Assembly (NCBI RefSeq): GCF_002101675.1
Contig: NZ_LQOY01000216.1
Span: forward strand, 1-64,000
DNA from: Mycobacterium gordonae
GTDB taxonomy: Bacteria; Actinomycetota; Actinomycetes; Mycobacteriales; Mycobacteriaceae
DNA: 64,000 nucleotides
Direction of reading: 5' to 3'
The notes below the pieces were generated by a model. That model was not told the origin of the DNA. It did no database searches and saw nothing but the letters and a program-made list of their open reading frames with translations. Numbering within the stretch: position 1 is the first letter of the stretch; every line of letters begins with the position of its first letter. The position numbers and the translations under genes are program-made. Positions 33,847 through 42,478 of this stretch are shown here, piece by piece.

Positions 33847-35325
33847 TCACTTGGTGTTGAGCAGCGTCATGAGCCCGTAGTCCATGTGAATCTGCTGGTG
33901 GCAGTGCAGCAGCGACATACCCGGCTGATCCGCGACGAAATCGACCTCCATGCTCTGGTAGCCGCCGAGCATGGCGACGTCCTTGCGTACGCTGGTGGGT
34001 GTCCCGGCGAAGCGGGTGATCTCGAAAGTGTGACGGTGCAGGTGCATGGGATGCATGTCGTCCGTCGCGTTACGGAAGCGCAGTCGGTAGCGCTTGTTCA
34101 ACGACAGGTCGAGCATCGGTCGGTCCATGGAAAAGGGTGTGCCGTTGAACGTCCATAGGTTGAAGCCGCTGTCGGCGGCGTTGCGTTTCTCGATCAGCAG
34201 GTCGATGGTGCGGTCCGGCGGGGCCGCCGGCGCCGGGTGGGGCTGGGCGAACAAGCGGTAATCCCAGGTGAACGCGGGCGGCGGTGCCCATCGCGGCTCC
34301 CCGCTCTGCCCGGCGTATTCCACGACGATGCCCATACCGTGGCTGCGGTCGTCGTCGGAAAGGTCGCCGAGGACCCACACGCCCGGTGTTGTCATCGTCA
34401 CGACCGCCGAGATCCGCTCGGCGGCGCCCAGCCACAGCACCGGCACCGTCGCCGGATTGGGCACCGGGTTGCCATCGAGGGCGATCACTTCGAAGGCGTG
34501 CCCGGGCAGGGCCAGGCTGCGGGTCTCGGTGGCGCTGCCGTTGAGCACATGCAGCAGCACCCGCTGCCCGGTCTGGACCCGGATCGGTTCGCCGTGACCG
34601 AGCATCCGTCCGTTGACGGCGAATGCGCCGTAGCTGACCTCGTATCCGTGCGGCTCGCCGCGGGCCAGCGACGCGTCCATGGCGGATTCGCCTGTGCGCT
34701 TCAGGTCGGGGTCTTCTTCGCCGGCCAGAAAGTCGCTGGCCATGTCACCGCCGCGACTGAAGACCGGCTCAAACTCCTTGAGCGTCAAGAAGATTTCTTG
34801 GTCGTAACGGCCCGGGTTCTGCTTGGGTTCGATGTAGACGGGACCTACCTGTCCGCTGTACTGGCCGCCGGAGAGGTCCGCGCGCGGCACCACATGGGTG
34901 TGATAGAAGCGGAAGCCCGCCGGCCCGGGGACGAAGGAGATGCTCCGCATTCCGTGCGGCGGAATGTAGGGGGTGCCCTCCTCGGCAGCGCCGTCGACGT
35001 CGACGCCGACGTGCTGGCCGTGCCAGTGCAGCTGTTCGGGGGTGTCGGTGTCGTTGTAGATGTCCACCCAGGTTCGCTGGCCCTCTTTCAATCGCACCAG
35101 CGGTCCGGGGAACTGACCGTTATACAACACGGTCGACACGATCTGATCGGGGGCCAACTCAACGGTGCCTTTTCCGATTCGCAGTGTGTAGTCCGGCTTG
35201 CCGCCAGGCGGGGACGGGGGCGCGGTTCGCGAACAGCCCGCCGCCGCGCCGGCCGCGCCACCCGCGGTGAGCAGGGTCGCGGCGCCGCTGAACTTCAGGA
35301 AGTCCCGCCGACTGGCGCCGCTCAT
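33847..35325 (-). CDS. Multicopper oxidase, Tat lipoprotein type
   Basis: 492-residue multicopper oxidase. The N terminus SRRDFLKFSGAATLL is a twin-arginine leader ending in a possible lipobox (GAAAGCSRT). Copper motifs are LHWHGQHV, FYHTHVV, HPMHLHRHTF and LLHCHQQIHMDYGLM. It differs in length and motif wording from the oxidase at 29180, so the two are not recent duplicates. Its ATG overlaps the stop of the VOC gene (35322-35325, ATGA). Part of a minus-strand run with ArsR-ArsC, VOC and FetAB-like genes, suggesting a metal/oxidant resistance operon. Confidence 0.93.
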   Translation of the reverse strand: MSGASRRDFLKFSGAATLLTAGGAAGAAAGCSRTAPPSPPGGKPDYTLRIGKGTVELAPDQIVSTVLYNGQFPGPLVRLKEGQRTWVDIYNDTDTPEQLHWHGQHVGVDVDGAAEEGTPYIPPHGMRSISFVPGPAGFRFYHTHVVPRADLSGGQYSGQVGPVYIEPKQNPGRYDQEIFLTLKEFEPVFSRGGDMASDFLAGEEDPDLKRTGESAMDASLARGEPHGYEVSYGAFAVNGRMLGHGEPIRVQTGQRVLLHVLNGSATETRSLALPGHAFEVIALDGNPVPNPATVPVLWLGAAERISAVVTMTTPGVWVLGDLSDDDRSHGMGIVVEYAGQSGEPRWAPPPAFTWDYRLFAQPHPAPAAPPDRTIDLLIEKRNAADSGFNLWTFNGTPFSMDRPMLDLSLNKRYRLRFRNATDDMHPMHLHRHTFEITRFAGTPTSVRKDVAMLGGYQSMEVDFVADQPGMSLLHCHQQIHMDYGLMTLLNTK

Positions 35326-35717
35326 CGGGGCTCGGCTGGGGTGAACAGTTCCACTGGATTACCGGACGGGTCGTCGAGCACGATCTGGCGACCTCCGGGC
35401 CCGGTGATGACGTCACTGCGGAAGGTGACCCCCGCGCCGCGCAGCCGCGCCACCTCGGCGTCGACGTCGGCAACGATCAGATGGATGCGGTTCCACCCGC
35501 CCGGGCCGGGTTTTGTGCCGTCGGCCATGGGCCGGCCCGCCGAACTCGTGGGTCCTGCCAGCAGCAGCCGCAGATTGCCGCGGGTGACGTCGGCGAACGC
35601 CGGCAGGTGCGCGCTGCGCACGTTGAAGCCGAGGTGGCTGGTGTAGAAGTCGATCGCGGCCGACACATCGTCGACGAGGTAACGGACGCTGACGATGCTG
35701 TCGTCGAGGTCAGTCAT
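35322..35717 (-). CDS. VOC/glyoxalase-fold protein
   Basis: 131-residue vicinal-oxygen-chelate protein with SVRYLVDDVSAAIDFYTSHLG, a metal-side IHLIVADVD and the C-terminal QIVLDDPSGNPVELF. Such proteins include glyoxalases, fosfomycin or bleomycin resistance proteins and ArsI C-As lyases. The position right after an ArsR-ArsC gene makes a link to arsenic chemistry possible, but the Cys pair typical of ArsI is absent. ATG 35717 follows GAGAAGG. Confidence 0.82.
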   Translation of the reverse strand: MTDLDDSIVSVRYLVDDVSAAIDFYTSHLGFNVRSAHLPAFADVTRGNLRLLLAGPTSSAGRPMADGTKPGPGGWNRIHLIVADVDAEVARLRGAGVTFRSDVITGPGGRQIVLDDPSGNPVELFTPAEPR

Positions 35718-35725
35718 CACGGGTT

Positions 35726-36493
35726 TCACCTTCTCTGCGTTGGCGTCAGGGATTGAGCGAGGTAGCGCACGCGCGTGTGCAGGTCGGCGGCTACCGCGCG
35801 GAAAGCCGCCTGAGTGGCCCGCCCGGCACCGGCGGCGGCCGGGTCCGGAACGCTCCAATGGATGGCTTGTGCACCGCCGGAAAACTCAGGGCAGATTTCG
35901 CGGACCTTGTCGCATACCGTGACGACGCAGTCGAATCGCCGCCTGCGCAGCTCGTCGAGGTGCTTACTGCGCAGTCCGGTCGCGTCGATGCCGTACTCCC
36001 GCAGCACCCGAAGTGTGTTGGGGTGCACCGGTTTCGGGCTGGCCCCGGCACTGGCCACCCGCACCCGCGGGCCGGCGGCCTGCCGCAGGAATGCCTCGGC
36101 TATCTGCGACCGGCTGCTGTTTCCCGAGCACACGAACAACACCCGTACCGGCGTGGACCCGCGAGCAACGGGCGACGGGTTGTCCGTCCCCAGGCCGGGG
36201 TGCAAGGCAGCACCCGTCGCGGCGAGCAGTTGTGCGCACTGGACCAAGTCGATGCGGTAATAGCTGTCGCGACCGTCGGCCGAGCTGCGTCGTGCGGATA
36301 CCAACCCGCCGGCACGCAGCCGGCCCAGGTGGTAGGACACCGCGTTCTGCGGTTGTCCGAGCAGTTCGGTCAGCTCGCCTACGCGCCGGTCACTGCGCGC
36401 CAGCTCAGACAGTAATCGCCAGCGCACCGGCTCACCGGCCAGCCGCAAGAAGGCGGGCGGGGAGGCGTCTGCCGCTACCGTGCCGGAATGCAT
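35726..36493 (-). CDS. ArsR repressor fused to an arsenate reductase-like phosphatase domain
   Basis: 255-residue fusion. Residues about 10-95 are an ArsR-type winged helix (FLRLAGEPVRWRLLSELARS, NAVSYHLGRLRAGGLVSARR). Residues about 117-250 are a low-molecular-weight phosphatase/ArsC domain with VLFVCSGNSSRSQIAEAF (P-loop CSGNSSRS), a second-site VVTVCDKVREICPEF and the acid loop WSVPDPAAAG. It should sense arsenic/antimony and reduce arsenate. A symmetric ATCAAC/GTTGAT site 13 bases upstream of the ATG is a good self-operator. Confidence 0.9.
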   Translation of the reverse strand: MHSGTVAADASPPAFLRLAGEPVRWRLLSELARSDRRVGELTELLGQPQNAVSYHLGRLRAGGLVSARRSSADGRDSYYRIDLVQCAQLLAATGAALHPGLGTDNPSPVARGSTPVRVLFVCSGNSSRSQIAEAFLRQAAGPRVRVASAGASPKPVHPNTLRVLREYGIDATGLRSKHLDELRRRRFDCVVTVCDKVREICPEFSGGAQAIHWSVPDPAAAGAGRATQAAFRAVAADLHTRVRYLAQSLTPTQRR

Positions 36494-36506
36494 CGACCCA
36501 AATTAC

Positions 36507-36522
36507 ATCAACTGCGGTTGAT
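36507..36522. promoter_or_regulatory. ArsR-type operator between arsR-arsC and doxX
   Basis: ATCAAC-TGCG-GTTGAT is a perfect 6-bp inverted repeat of the ArsR/SmtB operator class (ATCAA-N6-TTGAT). It lies 14 bases before the ArsR-ArsC start and 72 bases before the divergent DoxX start, so it may control both. Confidence 0.7.
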
Positions 36523-36594
36523 ACGTATTCTGCTGGGTGTGCCAAACCCCGCTTTGGTGAACAGCCCTGAGATTGTTTCGAGTCAGGAGAGCAG

Positions 36595-37065
36595 ATGCTG
36601 AAATCGGCGCTCTTCACCCGCGCGCCGGCCGCGGCGGTGCTGATCCGGCTGTACGTGGGCCTGGTGTTCGCGTGCGAAGGCTGGTTGAAGTTCGCGCGAG
36701 CCAACTCGCTGGGCGCCGGCCGGTTCCACAAGGCCGGGATCCCTGCGCCGTCGTTCTTCGCCAACCTCGACGGCGTATTCGAAATCGGCTGTGGCGTGCT
36801 GATTTTGATCGGTCTGCTGACGCGGCTGGCAGCCGTACCGATGATCATCGACATGCTGGGCGCGCTGCTGATCACCAAGCTGCCGATCATCTGGGGCCAG
36901 GCACCCCTGTTCCGCGGCCAGCACGGCTGGTGGGATTTCATCCACGAATCACGGGTGGATCTGGCCCAGTTGTGCGGGAGTCTGTTTTTGCTTCTTGCCG
37001 GGGCGGGCGCCTGGTCCCTGGACGCGTACCTCACGCGCGAGGATCCGGGGCAAGTGCCGCGCTGA
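36595..37065 (+). CDS. DoxX-family membrane protein
   Basis: 156-residue protein with four membrane helices and the DoxX pattern: RLYVGLVFACEGWLKF, a loop with GIPAPSFFANLDGVFEIGCG, then LIGLLTRLAAVPMIIDM and a final LCGSLFLLLAGAGAWSLD helix. AGGAG lies five bases before the ATG. Mycobacterial DoxX links to membrane oxidoreductase/thiol stress. Divergent from ArsR-ArsC with a shared operator region. Confidence 0.85.
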   Translation: MLKSALFTRAPAAAVLIRLYVGLVFACEGWLKFARANSLGAGRFHKAGIPAPSFFANLDGVFEIGCGVLILIGLLTRLAAVPMIIDMLGALLITKLPIIWGQAPLFRGQHGWWDFIHESRVDLAQLCGSLFLLLAGAGAWSLDAYLTREDPGQVPR

Positions 37066-37089
37066 CAGTCCGTCGATGGGATGCGGCGA

Positions 37090-40000
37090 TCAGACGACTC
37101 CGAGGATCACCAGGATCGCGCCGCCCACCACGCCGGCGGCCGCGAAGGCACCCGCCTTGCCCAGGTTCGCGCCGTCGAGCGGTTTCACCGGAACCAGCAG
37201 CGATCCGGCCATGATGAGGGCCGCCACCGCAAATGCCTGGGTGAGGGGCACATTCACCCAGGCTGATTCGATGAACAGCATGACGGCGATCAGCGCAGCG
37301 GTCAGCGGCGCGGCGAGGTGCAGCGGTTGAAAGTCTTCATCAGCCTTGGTCACCGGCAACGGTGCCCATGTGATGCCGACCGCCCCCGTGGCCAACCCGA
37401 ATATCATCCCTGGAAGCCAGGATGTCTGCTCCGCTGACACTCTGGCGCGCGCCGTGATAGCGACGCGCGCGAACATCGCTGCGCCGGCCAGAACCGTGAT
37501 CCCAAGGCAGTAGGCGAGAATCTCGATCAGGCCGCCGACGTGGCGCAGATAGGCTACGCAGAACGAGACCACCGTCGCGGCGAGCGCCCAGATGGGTGGC
37601 TGCAACCAGGCGGGACCGCGAATACTGCTCAGTCGCTTGTCAATTGGTTCGAGCCAGCGCTTGGCGAACTCGCCGCCGCGGTTACTCGACGCCCGGGCCA
37701 ACCCGGCGCCCAGCGCTACGACGGTCAGCAGGCCCGCCGTGGTCCCAGGCGCAGCCTTCTGTGTCTGAGCGAAGCTCCAGCGTGGTGGTATCGGCTTGGA
37801 CAGGTCCAGGGCGGTCCGGTACACCTTGCCATCGATGGTCAATTCCTGACGGCGATCCTTCAGCGTCCCGTCGAGCGCGAACGCTTTGCCGAACGCGCCC
37901 TGGGATGCGAGCAGATATCCTGGGCCTCTGCGACTTTCGAGGACGCCGAGGTTGAACCACCCGAGCGCGTAGTCCGGATTGGCTCCCACCGCTCGGCGAA
38001 GCGCGCTTTCGGCGGCGGCGTAGTCGTGCCTGCGGGCGAGTTCGACGCCCAGGTCATTGGCGGCTGCGAACGCGCCGGGATCACTGCGCAGGGCACGTCG
38101 GTTGAAGTCGATGGCCCGTTCGCTGTCGCCCGCCCGTTCGGCGACGAACCCCGCAGTCATCAGGAACACGGGATTGCTCGGGTCGGCTTGAATTGCCCTG
38201 TCCACGTTTGCTTTTGCCGGTCCGGTTGCTCCTACGCCGAGGTAGGCCAGCGCGACGTTGTTGTACACGACCTCCGGCCGGAAGCTGTGTTCGGTGAAGA
38301 CGTCCGTCCAGCTCGCCGCCACGTTGTAATCGTCGATCGCGCCGCGCAGGTTGCCGGAGGCGCTTTCGTAGTTGCCGAGCTGCACGGCGGCGTTGTAGGA
38401 CACGAGCGCGTATTGCAGGCTGGCGTCAAAGGATTCCGCGGATTTTTCTTTCGCGCGGTGGTATGCGTAGCCCTGCGTACCAAGCGATTCGAGCGGACGC
38501 AGCAACGCGACCGCCTCCGCATCGCGTTGGGCCTTGAGCAGCGCCGCCCCGCGACCGAGCTGGGCCCGCGCGACGGCCAGGTCGTCGTTCCAGCGCTGCA
38601 GACGGGCCCGTCGGGCGGCTTCGCCGAACTGGGCAGCGGCCTCGTTGAAGTCATTCTGGAGGAAAGCCACCTCACCGTAACGTAATGCGGGCGTTGGGTT
38701 TCCGGTGTCGAGCTGTTCCCAATGGCCGGTCAAATTCCTCGCACCGGGCAGGTCTCCCGCCCAGCGCAGCATGTTCTGCCATTCGTCGATGAGCTTGAGC
38801 TGATCGGGGGTGAGAGAGGATTTTTCGGTCAGGGATTGCTGCGCGGCCAATTCGGCGATCGAACGGAGGTCATCTGTCGAGCCCCACCCGCAGCCGTGGC
38901 TGATGATCTTCGGCCCGCTGGTCGTGAACTCGGCCGGCCAGTCGGCCAGCGCCGACGCGGCATGTCCGGAGACGATGGCATCGCGCCGCCAGGCCAATGA
39001 CGGGCAGTCGGTGAGCGTGTCGGTCATAGGATCGTTGTCTCGGTAAGCAGGGATGAAACCCAGGTCCTCGACAATCCCGCCACCACGGCCGCCCGACGGC
39101 GTCAGGTCGTCCTGCAGCGGAGCTAGCGTCTCCGCTCCCGTCGACAGAGGCAGTGCCGCGTCGAACGGCAGGCCCCGGTCGAATGACGTCGGGGCGGGAT
39201 AGAGCGCCACGGCGTCGGGATAGGCGGTCGAGGCGGAGCGCTCCAGGCGCTGGGCGACATGCTGTGCGGAGTCGAAGTGGTGGGCAGCCTGCTGCGCGGC
39301 CAACAAGACTTCGAGCGCGACACCCGGATGGTGCGGCGAATCGTCGACCGCGCGGGTCGCCAGCTTTATCGCCCGCTCGGGTTCACCGAGCCCGATGAAC
39401 GCACGGGCGCGACCAAGATCGGCGTTGTGGCGGTCACCCAGCTCTGCAGCCCGGTTGTACTGCCCCACGGCCTGCTGGAGGTCGTCACGCGCGGTGAACG
39501 GATTGCTGTAGAGCAGTAACAGTCCCGCACGCAGGTAGGCATCGCCAAGGCCGGTGATCACAGCGGTGTCGCGGGGGAATCGACCGGCCAAGACCTGGAA
39601 CGTCCCCAAGGCCATCCCGATGCTGGTGCGGGTATAGCTGTCGACGCGGGCGGGGCGGGGCTCCATGTCGCCGTAGAGTCGTCGCATTTGCGCCTGTCCC
39701 GTAATCCAGCCCGGCGTCGGGTCGTTCGGGCAGGCGACGGAGCTGTTCTGGTACTCGTTGAGCAGCGCTTCCATGGACGTCCGGTAGTCGCCGGCGACCA
39801 GCAGCAGCAGGTCGAGCTGCGCGTCGCAGCCACCCGACCCGCGGATCCGGTCGAGTAATGCAAAGGCCACCGGCGCCGCCTGGGAATGCTCGAGTTCCTT
39901 GCGCCCGTCGAGTTGGATCAGGGCCGCCGCCAGCGCCGTTGCGTTGCGTCGAAGTTGGTCGGCCGGGGCACTGGCCAGGATCGGCTCCAGTACTGCGTAG

Positions 40001-40488
40001 TGGTACGGATAGGCGAAGTTATGCGAATCGGGTGCTGACAACGGCACCAGCCACTCCGGTGACGTCAACACACCTGTGAGCACTCGCGCGCCCGGCTCAC
40101 CCAGCGCGGCCACCGCGAAGGGATAGACGTCTTGGATGGTTGTTATCCGCTGACCGCTCGGCAATCCGATGGGTAGCTGGCGAAGTGCGGTGGTGCCGGT
40201 TGTGAAGGACCCGTCGACTGACGGAGTGAGGTCATCAGGGCGCAGGGGCAGCTTCTCGGCGGCGAGGTGCGCGGCCGGGGCGAGCGCGGCGATCAGCAGG
40301 AGACCCAGCAGGGCCAGCGCGCCCAGTGCCATCGTCATCGGCCGCGGTAGGCGCCGCCGTTCCGGCACTTTCGGCGGCGGTTCGGAACCGGCGTCGTGGA
40401 CCGCGGCTTGGCCGTCCAGCTGTTGCGACGTCATCTGCGGCTCTGCCAGGCTGTAGCGGAAGATCTTGCGGGATAACGTCTTTGGCAT
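37090..40488 (-). CDS. Large TPR protein with N- and C-terminal membrane helices
   Basis: 1132-residue protein. One helix near residues 50-70 (MALGALALLGLLLIAALAPA) is followed by a long extracytoplasmic region with many TPR-type repeats (for example AIQADPSNPVFLMTAGFVAE, ALRRAVGANPDYALGWFNLG). The C terminus has about four further helices ending GVVGGAILVILGVV. The order suggests a membrane-anchored scaffold outside the cytoplasm. A middle block with Cys (TDCPSLAWRRDAIVSG and HGCGWGSTDD) is unusual. No function is known. The start could also be an ATG 18 codons later (MTSQQLDGQ). Confidence 0.8.
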   Translation of the reverse strand: MPKTLSRKIFRYSLAEPQMTSQQLDGQAAVHDAGSEPPPKVPERRRLPRPMTMALGALALLGLLLIAALAPAAHLAAEKLPLRPDDLTPSVDGSFTTGTTALRQLPIGLPSGQRITTIQDVYPFAVAALGEPGARVLTGVLTSPEWLVPLSAPDSHNFAYPYHYAVLEPILASAPADQLRRNATALAAALIQLDGRKELEHSQAAPVAFALLDRIRGSGGCDAQLDLLLLVAGDYRTSMEALLNEYQNSSVACPNDPTPGWITGQAQMRRLYGDMEPRPARVDSYTRTSIGMALGTFQVLAGRFPRDTAVITGLGDAYLRAGLLLLYSNPFTARDDLQQAVGQYNRAAELGDRHNADLGRARAFIGLGEPERAIKLATRAVDDSPHHPGVALEVLLAAQQAAHHFDSAQHVAQRLERSASTAYPDAVALYPAPTSFDRGLPFDAALPLSTGAETLAPLQDDLTPSGGRGGGIVEDLGFIPAYRDNDPMTDTLTDCPSLAWRRDAIVSGHAASALADWPAEFTTSGPKIISHGCGWGSTDDLRSIAELAAQQSLTEKSSLTPDQLKLIDEWQNMLRWAGDLPGARNLTGHWEQLDTGNPTPALRYGEVAFLQNDFNEAAAQFGEAARRARLQRWNDDLAVARAQLGRGAALLKAQRDAEAVALLRPLESLGTQGYAYHRAKEKSAESFDASLQYALVSYNAAVQLGNYESASGNLRGAIDDYNVAASWTDVFTEHSFRPEVVYNNVALAYLGVGATGPAKANVDRAIQADPSNPVFLMTAGFVAERAGDSERAIDFNRRALRSDPGAFAAANDLGVELARRHDYAAAESALRRAVGANPDYALGWFNLGVLESRRGPGYLLASQGAFGKAFALDGTLKDRRQELTIDGKVYRTALDLSKPIPPRWSFAQTQKAAPGTTAGLLTVVALGAGLARASSNRGGEFAKRWLEPIDKRLSSIRGPAWLQPPIWALAATVVSFCVAYLRHVGGLIEILAYCLGITVLAGAAMFARVAITARARVSAEQTSWLPGMIFGLATGAVGITWAPLPVTKADEDFQPLHLAAPLTAALIAVMLFIESAWVNVPLTQAFAVAALIMAGSLLVPVKPLDGANLGKAGAFAAAGVVGGAILVILGVV

Positions 40489-40924
40489 CCAGACGAGCGC
40501 TTGTCATGGCCGTTGAACGCTGCATATCCTCGCGTCATGCCGTCACCCCGATCGCCGTCGTCAAGCGGTCGAGCAAGTGGCCGCATGTGGCTTTCTCAGG
40601 TTCGCAGCATCGACTGGCCGCCAGAAGGGGCTTAGGTCCCGATCTCGCTGCCAGATGACTGGTGCCCGGACGCGGCCCACGAGATAGTCATCGATTAGCT
40701 GCACTGCCCACGACGTGGCGGCAACGGACGACATCGTCGTCCAATGATTGGACCGCGGCGGTAATGGTCGATCGCCGATCACAACCGGTGGCCAGGGGCG
40801 GGATCGACCCCCGAAAAGCGGAAGGTCAGCGCAAGAAATTCCCAAGATGACCGCAGTACGCTCTCGCTTGCAAGCTATGAGATAGCTGCTGATACAGACG
40901 TAACGTCTGAGAAGAGGAGCGGAG
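40489..40924. other. Intergenic junction between core chromosome and island
   Basis: 436 bases without a convincing gene. It holds the degraded tRNA-Phe-like fragment at 40787-40832 and the promoter/ribosome site of the secreted protein at 40925 (GAGAAGAGGAGCGGAG). Left of it genes look chromosomal; right of it gene content is mobile. Confidence 0.5.
40787..40832. repeat. Degraded, partly inverted tRNA-Phe 3' fragment (old attachment site)
   Basis: The first 21 bases, GGTGGCCAGGGGCGGGATCGA, equal the start of the 48-bp fragment at 45735. The next part reads CGAAAAGCGGAAGGTC, which is the anticodon-side segment of the same fragment in reverse complement. An att remnant that underwent internal inversion is the simplest reading. 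Confidence 0.65.
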
Positions 40925-41323
40925 ATGCGCAGAAAGACCGCCATGAAGACCACACGGGGCCGCAGCAGATTCTTTGCCGGGTCGCTGATGTCGGCAGGCG
41001 TCGCCATCGCTGGACTCGTCCTCACCCCGGCAATCGCGCACGCCGACGGGTTCGCCAAAGGCCCCTTTACCTGGTGCCCCGGCCAGAACCCGGCCTCCGT
41101 CTCTCAAATCAACCCGCCCAACTGGGACTGGAACGTCTGCCACACCTATTGGTCGGTGTCCGGCGGTTTGGGGAATGTGGCCCCAAATGTCTGGGAAGGT
41201 GAGCTGCCGCCGCCGGGTATCCCGTTGGCGAACCTGTCCCGCCCAGCAGTCAACTGCGGGCTGTTCTACTGCCAGGATCCGGGCGGCCCCTACACGGTGG
41301 ATCCGCGCATCCCGACGCCGTAG
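40925..41323 (+). CDS. Small secreted Pro/Trp/Cys-rich protein
   Basis: 132-residue exported protein. Signal peptide: basic start, GSLMSAGVAIAGLVLTPAIAHADG with cleavage after AHA. The mature part is short and has four Cys (WCPGQNP, NVCHTYW, NCGLFYCQDPGG) and many Pro/Trp, like small mycobacterial secreted proteins of unknown function. GAGGAGCGGAG precedes the ATG; ATG 40943 is an alternative. Confidence 0.7.
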   Translation: MRRKTAMKTTRGRSRFFAGSLMSAGVAIAGLVLTPAIAHADGFAKGPFTWCPGQNPASVSQINPPNWDWNVCHTYWSVSGGLGNVAPNVWEGELPPPGIPLANLSRPAVNCGLFYCQDPGGPYTVDPRIPTP

Positions 41324-41331
41324 TCCGTTTT

Positions 41332-41485
41332 TTTCGAGTTCGGCGAGCGTGGCCATGATGGCGGCAACCGCACGTCCCGCCGGACTGGCGGTGCACTGAC
41401 CGCCGCCTTCGGGACCAGTCATCGCGTCGTCAACAAGCTTTGCTAACCGATCCCCAAACAGAACACAGTCCTCCGAAATCGACAC
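41332..41485 (-). pseudogene. Possible serine-recombinase fragment
   Basis: On the minus strand an open frame from GTG 41485 encodes DRLAKLVDDAMTG, TASPAGRAVAAIMATLAELEK. The last part matches the pattern (TPxGR...AxxAELER) at the end of the catalytic domain of serine resolvases/invertases. The rest of the enzyme is absent, so this would be a remnant. Short match; could be chance. Confidence 0.35.
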
Positions 41486-41859
41486 GGTCGTCGCAACCTC
41501 TCAAATCGAGAGTGTTGCGACGACCGCGTGAACTCGGCCACGCCGAGCGGGGCCGTTCTCATCGGTCAGGATTCAATGCCAACCATGGCCCCGACGGGGC
41601 TGTGGAGGTCCGGGTGGCCGAAGACCCGAGCAAGCTCTTCAACGCCGGCGTCAGGCCTACAACTGTTGCGCAGGCGGGAAATCCGGGCGCACCAAATTTT
41701 GTGCCGAACAACTACGGTGGCTACATCGTGCCCGGATCGTCCCTCGACGATCTCCGCATCCTGGTTAGCCAATGGTATGTACCGATGGGGCTCGATAATC
41801 AGCCCACGGGACCCGGAACATACAACGTTCAGGAATTCGCGGTTAACGTCAACCGATGA
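41440..41859 (+). pseudogene. C-terminal remnant of a protein of unknown function
   Basis: The last about 80 residues read like a real protein (RVAEDPSKLFNAG, NFVPNNYGGYIVPGSSLDD, RILVSQWYVPMGLDN, TYNVQEFAVNVNR). Upstream the frame runs through the hairpin at 41486 and becomes low-quality sequence with no good start or ribosome site. It is therefore probably 5'-truncated. Family not recognised. Confidence 0.4.
41486..41525. repeat. Long perfect hairpin
   Basis: GGTCGTCGCAAC (41486-41497) pairs exactly with GTTGCGACGACC (41514-41525), and CTCTC/GAGAG extends the stem to 17 pairs with one bulged T and a 5-base loop. There is no T tract after it. It could be an RNA structure, a terminator of the mycobacterial L-less type, or a transposon-end relic. 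Confidence 0.7.
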
Positions 41860-41907
41860 AGAAGGGTGCGCACAGCAGCAGCGTCGACTTGCAGCGAAAG
41901 AGGTGCG

Positions 41908-42435
41908 GTGAGAGCCATTAACGCACTACGCGCAGCAGTGACCCTCATTGTTGCAACGGCTGGACTGGCCGCTGGCGGATGCCGACAGGCATCCCACGCC
42001 GACCCACTTACATTTCCCGACCTCAGCAAGTACACCCCGGCCAACCCACAGGACTACGAGATACCCTTCACCACCCCTGGGCACCCCCCCGTTCCAATGT
42101 TCTACTTCCTCACACCCGACGGGATCAGCTGCAAGTTCAGCAACGGACCAGCCGCTGCGGGGTGCACCGGCAATAACTTTCCCGGTATCCCTCCTGCGGC
42201 CTCGAACCCATCGGAAGGCGTCAACTCGATCAGGACCGATATCGGTCTGCGGCAAACCAACACTCCGATTGCTACTGCAAACGGACCGTCCTTCAAGACG
42301 CTGCCGCCCTTCCACACCCTTACGGTCGACGGAGTGATCTGCGGCGTGGACGACGCCCAGACCACTGCTTGCAGAGATCCTCAAGGGCGGGCCTTCGTGT
42401 TGTCACCACGCGGCTCGGGGTGGCTACAGTTCTAG
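41908..42435 (+). CDS. Secreted protein or lipoprotein, unknown function
   Basis: 175-residue exported protein. The leader ALRAAVTLIVATAGLAAGGCRQ gives a hydrophobic stretch and a Cys at a possible lipidation point. The mature part has four Cys in two pairs (GISCKFSNG, AAGCTGNNF, VICGVDDAQTTACRDP), consistent with two disulfides, and Pro-rich loops. GTG 41908 follows AAAGAGG. Similar small Cys-paired secreted proteins are frequent in mycobacteria; no function known. Confidence 0.7.
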   Translation: MRAINALRAAVTLIVATAGLAAGGCRQASHADPLTFPDLSKYTPANPQDYEIPFTTPGHPPVPMFYFLTPDGISCKFSNGPAAAGCTGNNFPGIPPAASNPSEGVNSIRTDIGLRQTNTPIATANGPSFKTLPPFHTLTVDGVICGVDDAQTTACRDPQGRAFVLSPRGSGWLQF

Positions 42436-42478
42436 GGTCGGAGACACCTTGATACGCAAGGTAAGTCGCGAGGCGCTC

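Noticed and set aside
34237..35646. 469-codon plus-strand open frame
   Set aside because: Antisense to the second multicopper oxidase, whose copper motifs are complete.
37540..38685. 381-codon plus-strand open frame
   Set aside because: Antisense to the TPR protein and compositionally a mirror of its codons.
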